Positions 55,491-64,000 of a stretch of DNA of 64,000 nucleotides are shown piece by piece (position 1 is the stretch's first letter; the number at the start of each line of letters is the position of its first letter). The notes below the pieces were generated by a model. The model ran no database searches. It was not told the origin of the DNA and saw only the letters and a program-made list of their open reading frames with translations. Position numbers and translations under genes: made by a program. The stretch is taken from the NCBI GenBank assembly GCA_022575985.1, contig JAKSXM010000147.1, positions 20,866,001 to 20,930,000 on the forward strand. Reading direction: 5' to 3'. The stretch is from Anagrus nilaparvatae. Lineage: Eukaryota; Arthropoda; Insecta; Hymenoptera; Mymaridae.

Positions 55491-55935
55491 TCTTTTACAA
55501 CAAGACTCCTCCACCCCCTTCCCAAAGCATTTTCTCACAGCACCACATAACTTCCAAAACTCCCCCCTCCCCCCGTCCCTGTTTTGATTACTTCCTATTT
55601 TCTATCTCCTGTCTTCCTTTTCACTTTTCTAATTTTCTTACTTCCTAATACCTGTAAGCTAAGCCCAAATAAAATGCACCAAATTTTTTCTAGTTAATAA
55701 TCAAAAAACCCAAGTCCAAACATCCAAAGAGCTCTTAAATTTATCTAGCTATAATTTTTATCAAATATTTTTAGATTATTAATGTTTTCTTTTTTATTTT
55801 TTATTTTTAATTTGTTAAATATTATATAAATTCCTTTTTTTAATTTTTTTATAAATTTTATATATAAATTATTTTAAATAAAGTGCCCGCACAATTAAAT
55901 GTTGCATAAATAAAATAAAGAATCAATCAATCAAA

Positions 55936-56871
55936 AAATATGCTCTCCCATATATTTTATATTCTTAAAATCAAACAAATAAATACATTAAAAAATAACG
56001 AAATTTAATTACATGTTTATAATTTTAATTATATATCCCGCTGATTCAAATTATAAGATTTGGATTAATTATGAAGTATACATAAATATAAAAACTATTT
56101 AAAAAAAAATTTGCTTTATTACGCCTGTACAATAGAAGAATACAAATTTACAAGTGTCCATCATATACTAACATATACTATTTTATTTAATTATACGCTG
56201 AACTGTTTTACTGCATTTTAGTAGATGAATAGGGACGGTTACTTCTAAAATAGTTTATTTTCTTGTAATAGAACCTATGACTCTCAACACGAATTCTAAC
56301 CTTAGATAATTTCCTGGTGTCTACTAACTCAAACGTCGCTGCTTCTATTTGTAGGATATTTGTTTTTCTTATTTCTTATAAATCTAGCTCAGTCTCTTTT
56401 AAACTCTAGTATAAAGATGTAGTTTCCCCCAGGGTACCTCCAGGACAAAGTAGTTGTCTCACTATCCGGCTAAGTCCCTGGGTTACGGCGTACATACCGT
56501 CATAGCAACTAGTAAGAAAAAAACTTACGTGACAGGATCATGGAAATCCAGAATCGGCGGCTGGTGAGGATCCGCAAGCTGCAGCAATACATTGGTGGGA
56601 AACTTGTCCTCCATAGAGTCAAATGCTACAAGTAATTTATCATGATCTATGAAATTCAATCATTTTTGGATTATTTGTGGGTAGTATATTCCACAAATAA
56701 AATTCACGTTTTCAGATTCATTAAAAGTAAAATATAAAAAAATTTATGTTTCAATCTCTTTGAATAATTCTTGTACACCAAAATCGATATTTTATAAATG
56801 CCGTAATATTTTTAGATTATATTTATTTTTTTATATGGAATTAATAATAAGGTATTTTCTCGGACAATGAT
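55936..56871. other. Gene-free stretch
   Basis: AT-rich. A patch at 56400-56610 is less AT-rich (GGCGGCTGGTGAGGATCCGC near 56550) but no frame stays open. I see nothing else. Confidence 0.4.
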
Positions 56872-57159
56872 ATGGAGACCCCTTACAGATCATACCACTT
56901 ACTGATATTTCTGATTAACAAACTTCAAAGGATACATCCGAAAGAAGAAGGATTTTATTTCTTACGCTGGTGTAACGTCTGTGATTTACCAGTTCTTATT
57001 GACGAATATGCTGATCACAACATGGAAATTAACCAATCAGAACAAGAAATTCTGATTGATGAAGATATCCCAGATGAAAGCGTTCAACTTGAAAAAAGTG
57101 AAAATTTTAGCATATCAGATGATGAAAAATATATATCAGAAGCCAAAACGTATAATTAA
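56872..57159 (+). CDS. Hypothetical acidic ORF (95 aa)
   Basis: An open frame with an N-terminal part (RWCNVCDLPVLIDEY) and an acidic C-terminus (EILIDEDIPDESVQLEKSE). It may be a fragment of a transposase-associated protein or an exon. No domain recognised and no promoter or partner visible. Confidence 0.25.
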   Translation: METPYRSYHLLIFLINKLQRIHPKEEGFYFLRWCNVCDLPVLIDEYADHNMEINQSEQEILIDEDIPDESVQLEKSENFSISDDEKYISEAKTYN

Positions 57160-57425
57160 TATGAATTAAGTGATCTATGCAGTGAGTTGTGACGAAAGAT
57201 TTTTAGGTCAAGAAAAACAAACTTTCAGTGGAAAATATTAAATTTCTCGACCCAAAATATTTTCCGTTTTTCCAAGATTGTGGACCGAAAAACTTAAAAA
57301 AATAACTTTCAGCTTGCTGATCAAGGTTGATGATCAAGCTTAATGATTTTTGTATAAATATGTATATATAGATAAAGTTGTATATGTCGTAGCCCTATAG
57401 GATAATCGGGTTTATAGGCTACTAG

Positions 57426-58344
57426 CAAAAGTTGGAGGGGGGGCTCCGCCCCCCCTGTATTGCATTTACTACTTATGTTGCTTAAGAAAATCATGTTTCA
57501 CTGCAAATTTATAATTATGCAAACTCATTAAGAGTTTTCAGAGAAGCCTAGTTCTGTCTCCAATAAAGTTATAATTATTAGTTACAGAAAAATATTTAAA
57601 ATTGTATTGGAAAGACTATTTCTAATCCCGAAGATAATTTCTTTCTTATAGAATCGACGTGTTTCTCCCGCATCAACAAAATCTAGCCTTTTAGTATTAA
57701 TATCTCGTGTACTATTTTGGTATACTATAGACTTAGAGACTTTAAGACCTATTATGAATCATGTTAGACAGCTTTGTGTTATTAACTGGAATTGCAATTT
57801 TTTCGGTATTTTTTGATCTAGTGAATTTAAGGCCTCATAATAAAAAATTATCAAATAATTTTCAGGGGGGCCTCTTTATAGTCCTAATAGTTTGTTGCGT
57901 AAACAATATAAATTGCAAATAATACAGTCATTTTTAAAGAAACAATCGTGAGTTTGACTTCTGGATACACAAAATCTAGTTTTTCAGAGGGCCCTAATTT
58001 TTCGTTAATGATAATAACGATTAACTAATTTAAAAAAAAATTAATTTTTGATACAACAATCATGTTTTTGTTTTCTGAATAGTAAAGAATCTATAAAATT
58101 TCTTGAATTTTTCTCTAGTTTTCAGTTTTTTTAGTTTTTTTTTAAAATTTAATAAAAATTTTTTTCTTGGAAATTCAGTTTTTTCAACAGAAAAATTTTT
58201 TGTCGTTATCAATCGAAATGAAACCTAGCCTATGTTTTGACCCGTCATTTTTGCCGTCCTTTCCCGTAAATCCCGCGTCTCTAACTTTTATCGCGTTCTA
58301 GTTTATCCATTTCGGACAAACATACAAAATTAAAGATTTATATA
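57426..58344. other. Unpaired gene-free segment in the left arm
   Basis: Contains a GGGGGGGCTCCGCCCCCCC palindrome-like run at 57436-57456 and otherwise AT-rich sequence with no gene. It has no counterpart in the right arm. Confidence 0.5.
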
Positions 58345-58917
58345 TATATATATATATGATAGGATAGGATAAGCTGGCCCGTAGAGTAAAAATGCTCGAG
58401 CAAAATGCTCGAGACATATTTCGCTATGAAGCTGCGCGCTCCAGTTTTATAGCCTATAGGCCGGCTTTTAACGTATAAAGCTGAAAGATGTCAACTTCAT
58501 AGACAAATATCAAAGTTTCGAGACTCTTGTTTAAATAATATAAATTTACCAATATTATGTCATGAATTGTTTATATTTATCTTATAGCTTTATTTACATT
58601 ATTAAATTCTATCAATTATTATAATAAATATAATAATAATAATAATTTTTTTTAATTTTATATTTGACAAATATCGAGGGGTGCTAGTTAAAAGTCGCTA
58701 TGTATCTTTTTTCACAAACGAAAACCCCGATATCTTACTATGTATGCAACGTATATTATGTCGGTGCCTTCCTTAGAAAAAAAAACAATATAGCGATGTT
58801 TAAATAGGACGCGGCGATATTGTAAATAATTTTAGTTTATCGCTTTTCCTTGAACGTGAATGTTGTTTAATATCATATAATTCTAAATTTATTTTAATCA
58901 ACTTTTTTATTATTAAT

Positions 58918-60025
58918 ATGGAAAAATTAAATAGTGAAATACAAGAAGTTAGCGTTGATCGTGTTGTATTTAATAAAAAAATTAATGATTTTTACTCTAC
59001 ATTCAAGGACGACCTCGCCATCCTCAGAGTCAGGTAGTAAATAAAAAATATTTGCTTAAAAAATAAGTAGACTTCTATGTTTATTTTTTATTTTTTCTAC
59101 TTAGGGGTCAATCGAAAGATCTAATGGTGATATATAAAATATGCTATGAGCCTGGATGATAGATAATAATTCTAAATATTGGAGTCTTGGTTGCTATATT
59201 GTACAGGTAAAATATTTTTATTTTATTTAAATATTTTATTTAAATTTCAAAAACAAAAATTCTATTTTATTTTAATATTTATAGTGGCAAAAGAATACGT
59301 CACTTAACCGAGTAATAAATCGTGCTCCTTACGAGGCTGTGTTAGGAACTATCAGATGTGGATTAGAAAGTACCAATTTGCCCCAAGAAATTTTAAAATC
59401 TATTGAGACCGAAGATGATTTAGAAACGGCTCTGGAAGAGTACAATATAGCTCAAATTGAAGAAAGTGTCTCAGAGAAGCAAATTATTTGTATTACCTGT
59501 GGATCAAAATCTTCTGAAAGTACATGTCAATTATGCAACAGACAACAGAAATTAACAGAAATTCGCAATGATTGTTTTAAGCGTTAAAAAATTCAAGCAG
59601 AAAAAATGATTAATTTTTCCGATCAAAATTTTCCATCCCTTAAAATTGGAGACAATGTCACCTTACGAGTCCCTCCTGTAGATCGTTGACCATTAGATTT
59701 ATCGAATATAAAGGGTTTAGTCATAGATTTCCAAAATGGAGTCTATCAAATAGGAACAAAAGACGGAAAGATCAAAGAATGGTTTCCACGAACAGAAATA
59801 CAATCATGCGAAATTGCAATTATTTAATTAAACGAAGTTCCGGAAGTTATATTAACTTTACGTGAAGCTGCTGCAAAGCAATTTCTAACAGGTGGGCAAG
59901 GGTTCAAGAAATGTAAGTGTAAGCCAGCTAAAAATCAGTGCCGAACAAAAAGGTGTGCCTGTTTCAAGGAAAACTTATTATGCAATTCTCGCTGCCTCAA
60001 CAGTTTATCATGCTGTAATAAATAA
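58918..60025 (+). pseudogene. KRBA2-like (Ginger-type) integrase remnant lacking its core
   Basis: The N-terminal exon (58918-59035, ending AG before a GTAGTA donor) encodes the start typical of KRAB-A-domain-containing-2-like proteins (MEKLNSEIQEV, KINDFYSTFKDD). The HHCC and DDE integrase core is missing. The frame resumes near 59285 with the integrase C-terminal piece NRAPYEAVLG-x-I-x-GL, a C-x2-C...C-x2-C site (ICITCG, CQLCN), RVPPVDR and GLVIDFQNGVYQIGTKDG, and the final Cys-rich GGQGFKKCKC...CKC-like block (59895-60025). Stops at about 59585, 59688 and 59825 and a frameshift near 59900. KRBA2-like genes derive from Ginger DNA transposons. This copy has no catalytic part. Confidence 0.75.
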
Positions 60026-60670
60026 AAAAATATTAGATAATAATGTTGACAAAATTTGTGTAGTTATCAATTTATTTTATTGTTACTAATTTTAAAGAAA
60101 ATAAAGATAATCTAAAATTATTTAAAATATTAGTATATTTTGTCAAATATAAAATTATAAAAATTTATTATTATTATTATATTTATTATAATAATTGATA
60201 GAATTTAATACTGTAAATAAAGCTATAAGATAAATATAAACAATTCATGACATAATATTGGTAAATTTATATTATTGAAACAAGAGTCTCGAAACTTTGA
60301 TATTTGTCTATGAAGCTGACATCTTTCAGCTTTATACGCTAAAAGCCGGCCTATAGGCTATAAAACTGGAGCTCGCAGCTGCATAGCAAAATATGTCTCA
60401 AGCATTTTGCTCGAGCATTTTTACTCTATGGGCCGGCTTATAGCCTATAAAACCGATTATCCTATGGGGCTACGACATATACAACTTTATCTACATATAC
60501 ATATTTACACAACAAACATTAAGCTTGATCATCAACCTTGATCAGCAAGCTGAAAGTTATTTTTTTAAGTTTTTCGGTCCACAATCTTGGAAAAACGGAA
60601 AATATTTTGGGTCGAGAAATTTAATATTTTCCACTGAAAGTTTGTTTTTCTTGCCCTAAAAAACCCCTTT

Positions 60671-61080
60671 TAAAGCTAAAAGATCATTTTTTAAGTTTTT
60701 GTTTCGCCATTTTGAAAAACGGATAATATTTTGGGTTGAAAAATAAATATTTTCCACCGCAAATTCATTTCCCTTGCTCTAAAAAACCTCCTTGCAAGCA
60801 AAAAATTTATTTCTTTCAGTTTTTTGGTTTGCCATCTTTGAAAATTCGTAAAGTATTTTGAGTTGAAAAATTATAAATTATACCCCCAGGGTATCCACTT
60901 CTACCTGGAAGGCTCATTTTCATCCTGAGGGTCTTACATTAACCTTTTTTTCCTTAAAATACCTTGTGGTTAACCATCTGGTAACCATATTTCAAAAACT
61001 TGCCGAAAATTGTTAAAATAAGAATGTGTGCAGCGCCCTATTTTTATGCGGTTACTGCTACATCGAACCCACTGGGACTA
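60671..61080 (-). repeat. Diverged copies of the 128-bp repeat and flank
   Basis: Inverse-oriented relatives of the 41.1-41.6 kb repeat: ACCCCCAGGGTATCCACTTCTACC at 60878 corresponds to 41169-41191, preceded by three degenerate units with AAAAC-GA(T/A)AATATTTTGGGT near 60590, 60715 and 60840. No gene. Confidence 0.75.
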
Positions 61081-61357
61081 AACAGCTTCTTTTTTAATAT
61101 AAAGCTGTAAGATAAATATAAACAATTCATGATAAAATATTGGTAAATTAATATTATTTAAAATTAAGAGTCTCGAAATTTTCATATTTGTCTATGAAGC
61201 TGACATCTTTCAGCTTTATACGCTAAAAGCCGGCTTATAGGCTATAAAACTGGAGCGCCCCGCTTCATAGCAAAATAGGCTTGCTCGAGCATTATTACTC
61301 TATGGGCCGGCTTAAAGCCTATAAAACTGACTATCCTATGGGGCTACGACATATACA
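61081..61357. mobile_element. Partial third copy of the inverted-repeat arm
   Basis: Nearly the same as 60220-60485 in the same orientation (AAGAGTCTCGAAA, AAGCCGGCTTATAGGCTATAAAACTGGAGC, CCTATGGGGCTACGACATATACA), and it stops abruptly at the start of the 175-bp direct repeat. Confidence 0.85.
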
Positions 61358-63318
61358 TGTTGGTGAGCTCCCCCCTTAATTTTATACGTGTATTCTCGCC
61401 GAGCCTCAGTGCTCCGCTAGATCGCAAGCTAGCAATAGCTCTTTAATAAAGTTACCAATTATTCAATTAATTAGTGCGATCCATATTATTAATTAACACC
61501 TTTACCATTACCATCCTATCCATCATTAAACATTTGGCATCCCGGATTCAGAACCTACAAAAATTATTAACAGATAATAAGTATCAAGTGTTTGCAAATT
61601 TTTTTTTTTTAACGGAGAAACATGTGCTTGTAAAACGAGTTCAAGATGGAGGATGTAGCCAATTTTAAAAAAGATGAAGCTAAAATTATTAAAGATGTGG
61701 TGTTGTTAAATGTTATTTTATTATAACAGACGGAGCACAAAAATCAACTTTGTTGATTCAAATTAATTTTTAATTTTTATTAAAAAAGTTCAGATAATTT
61801 AATAACTTGCTATTGTGTATTGTGAAAGAACTGTGCTGTTTAAATTTTTTGTTAATAATTATAAGAAAGTGAGGTTTTACAAATTAATTACTCATCAAAA
61901 TTAAAAAGAAATGCAAGTTTTTTCATACAAACTTTTAAGAAAAAGAGATTTTCATGAGGAAATATAACAAAAAATTCATATTGTGACGTCAGTGCTGGGA
62001 GAAAAAAGAGAATTTGGCGCGAGACCTTGGCTTCTTCATCACATGCATCAACATCGTTACCAGGGTGGCGCGCGCAGTTCTTTCTAATTCTCCGTCGTTC
62101 AACCGCCATTATACAAGAAGCGCTTTCAATATGCATGAAAAAGAGAGGAAGATAACGGTAAAGCATCATCGAGCCACGCACACGAACGACGCCTAATTTC
62201 TCAGTGAAGAAGACCACATCATCTATTAAATTTTGTCGGCTGCTTGCTACATAAAAGATGAGTTTTATTTATATGTTTACTAAAATGTACTTTTTTAAAT
62301 TTTTGTATTTTTAATTCTAATTAATGATACTTTTAAAACTTGTCATTATTTTTAAAGTATCCTTTCTGAAATTCATCAATTATATTAAATGAATCTTTTT
62401 TATGTTTCATATTTAGTATAATATATTATTTAAAATTAAAAGTAACTGCAAAATATTAAATATCTTTTTTTATCTTGCTTAAAATTATTGTATTTTAAAA
62501 ATAATAAGTATACTAAGGAGTAGGGAGCTAGTGTGTGTGTGAGTAAATTTTGTCTATTGTTTATAAATTAAAAAAAAAAAAAAAACCTATAAAATTCAAA
62601 ATCTTTTTGAAACTCAAGATCAGTCATTTTAACATTTAAATGCCAAACTTTTAAAAATTAATATTTATTATATTATTGCAAATTCATCGTTTTTATAATT
62701 TCATATTGCTAATTTTATATTTTTATTTTTATACTCTAGTCAATTTAAAATTATTTATTAATTGTAATTAATGTATATAGTGTTAAGTGTATTTATTATT
62801 GAATTGTAATATTTATTATATTGTTTAAATTAATTTTTTTACAAAAAAAATATTGCTAAAATTTATATTATATATTTTAAATAGTTTTTATAGCTTCAAA
62901 TTTAAAATTTATTCATTCTTTAACCATCAGGCTTTATATGTTTAGCTTCAATATTTTATATATAGTAGCCACTTAGCATTGTATTAAAATTAGATTATTT
63001 ATTGTCATCTGTTCACCACAATTACCTATTTGGTTAATTTTTATGCAATTATTAATTTTAGTATCTTATTTTTACAATTTAGTAATAAATTGTGGTGGGT
63101 GGAATGTTGTGTAAATATGTATATGTAGATAAAGTTGTATATATGTTGGTGAGCTCCCCCCTTAATTTTATACGTGTATTCTCGCCGAGCCTCAGTGCTC
63201 CGCTAGATCGCAAGCTAGCAATAGCTATTTAATAAAGTTATCAGTTATTCAATTAATTAGTGCGATCCATATTATTAATTAACACCTTTACCATTACCAT
63301 CCTATTCATCATTAAATA
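61358..63318 (+). mobile_element. Candidate TRIM-like element with 175-bp terminal direct repeats
   Basis: Direct repeats 61358-61532 and 63144-63318 differ at about five positions. Each starts TGTTGGTGAGCTCC and contains AATAAA in its middle part. The first is followed after two bases by TGGCATCCCGGATTC, which looks like a primer-binding site. The 1.6-kb interior has no gag or pol; the 109-residue frame at 61888-62217 on - has no recognised domain. I see no target duplication and no purine tract, so these could instead be two separate copies of a short repeat. Confidence 0.45.
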
Positions 63319-63330
63319 ATGCCAAGATTG

Positions 63331-63485
63331 TTTCCCAATTTTGTAGATCAAGCTTGCTAATCAAGTTTTCTGATCAAGCTTGATGATTAAGAAAGTTTCC
63401 CAATTTTGTAGATCAAACTTGCTGATCTTGACTTTTCCATAATTTTGTAGATCAAACTTGTTGACCAAGCTTGCTGATAAAGATT
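63331..63485 (+). repeat. TTTTGTAGATCAA(A/G)CTTGCTGAT repeat cluster
   Basis: Three imperfect ~60-bp units with CCAATTTTGTAGATCAA-CTTG followed by GATCAAGCTTG-type words. They are related to GATCAAGCTT sequences at the arm ends near 57335 and 60530. Confidence 0.7.
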
Positions 63486-64000
63486 TTTTCAGCATTATAT
63501 AATTAGCGAAATATTTTCGCTTGCAGTAACTGTTTTTTTTAGTGTGCAATTTTTAAGGATTAAGAACCACTTTATAAAACGGCTTTTTACAAAATTTGTT
63601 AAATAATGTGCATGTTTTCAATAAATAAATTGTTCATCGGATGGGGTATTTAAAAAAGTTTGTCTTGGCAGGGGGGGATGAAAAAGTTACGTTTTTAGGG
63701 GAGGGGGGTGAAATGGACTAATATTTTTGATTTAGGGAATTAGAATAACTTGAAACAAATGATCAGAACTACAGTCAATAGCTAAAAATGAAGTGCGGAT
63801 GTATGTTAAAAGACCAAATATAGATAAGAAAGTAATATTACAGATTCAAGATGAATCTTAAAAGTAAAGGTAGAAAAAGATGGTAGTGTTAAATGCAAAG
63901 CAAAATTAGAAGTAGGAGGTTTCAAAGACAAAAATCATTACCATTTGCAAGAAACTTAAGCTCCTATTTCAAGGTTAGCATTAATAAGAGCAGTTTTAGT
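63486..64000. other. Right end of the window, no gene
   Basis: A G-rich patch (GGCAGGGGGGGATG near 63668 and GGGGAGGGGGGTGAAATGGAC near 63699) resembles the 9245/50320 repeat family. No ORF of note reaches the window end. Confidence 0.4.

Larger units (their letters stand above)
51600..55935 (+). mobile_element. Decayed LINE on the + strand
   Basis: ORF1-like fragments, then an APE endonuclease region and RT fragments, ending in a 3' tail of AATCAATCAATCAA near 55920. Gene order and tail show one nearly full-length but heavily mutated non-LTR element. The RT pieces are closest to Jockey/CR1/I-type elements; I cannot assign the clade without alignment. Confidence 0.75.
57190..60670. mobile_element. 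Inverted-repeat element enclosing a KRBA2/Ginger-type gene remnant
   Basis: The outer arms 57190-57425 and about 60445-60670 are inverse copies (TGATCAAGCTTAATG, CGTAGCCC(C)ATAGGATAATCGG and the GACCCAAAATATTTTCC block). The inner arms 58345-58690 and 60120-60450 pair again (TGCTCGAGCAAAATGCTCGAG; CGAAACTTTGATATTTGTC). The left side has about 920 bp (57425-58345) without a partner, probably a later insertion. The gene remnant sits between the arms. Target duplication not identified. Confidence 0.75.

Noticed and set aside
61888..62217. 109-residue ORF within the TRIM-like interior
   Set aside because: No retroelement motif and no recognised domain; it overlaps a short GC-richer patch only.

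Overview
The window is a block of nested transposable elements from an AT-rich eukaryotic genome, almost certainly an arthropod and probably an insect. The evidence is the set of elements (R1-clade LINE, BEL/Pao gag, THAP/YqaJ ISL2EU-type transposon, KRBA2/Ginger-type integrase remnant, errantivirus-like Ty3/gypsy element with a baculovirus-F-like envelope) together with GT-AG introns and many microsatellites. I recognise no single-copy host gene, rRNA, tRNA or CRISPR array.

Layout: 1-1.45 kb, a coiled-coil Gag-like ORF. 2.7-3.45 kb, a palindromic TTAA-flanked MITE. 5.84-9.75 kb, a decayed ISL2EU-type transposon (THAP + DDE transposase on +, SWIM/YqaJ nuclease on -) carrying a 30-bp minisatellite. 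10.2-10.9 kb, a 5'-truncated LINE. 11.8-12.3 kb, a palindrome. 14.7-16.55 kb plus 36.06-36.44 kb, a long foldback element that holds an 83-bp TTAA MITE and was split by the central element. 36.8-38.5 kb, a ~150-bp satellite. 38.7-40.2 kb, a BEL/Pao gag remnant. 41.2-41.6 kb, a 128-bp tandem repeat. 42.5-44.1 kb, a second foldback. 44.3-49.5 kb, a decayed R1 LINE on the - strand. 51.6-55.9 kb, a decayed LINE on +. 57.2-60.9 kb, an inverted-repeat element enclosing a KRBA2/Ginger remnant. 61.36-63.32 kb, a TRIM-like pair of 175-bp direct repeats.

The centrepiece is a 19.5-kb LTR retroelement (16552-36055) with nearly identical ~1.04-kb LTRs, a 4-bp target duplication (ACTG), a tRNA-Pro-like primer-binding site and a purine tract. 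On its sense (-) strand it carries gag, protease, a 1,536-aa Pol, then three further ORFs, each directly behind a strong 3' splice acceptor: a 669-aa glycoprotein resembling mononega/chuvirus-type G, a 470-aa baculovirus-F/errantivirus-type envelope, and an unknown 229-aa Cys-containing protein. On the opposite strand, between the accessory ORFs and the 3' LTR, lie two genes with spliceosomal introns: a JmjC-like plus C2H2 zinc-finger protein whose metal-ligand positions look degenerate, and a 97-aa acidic Trp-rich protein. An 18-bp motif (TTATCGCATTTGCGTTAA and close variants) recurs in both LTRs, in the first intron of the JmjC/zinc-finger gene and in the pol-env gap, suggesting one shared control signal. 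The gag of this copy is disabled by a 1.2-kb TTAA MITE and an in-frame stop.

The likely working scheme is inference: gag-pro-pol from the genomic RNA, spliced subgenomic mRNAs for two unrelated surface glycoproteins and a third protein, and antisense genes that keep their introns through retrotransposition because they are not spliced out of the sense genomic RNA.
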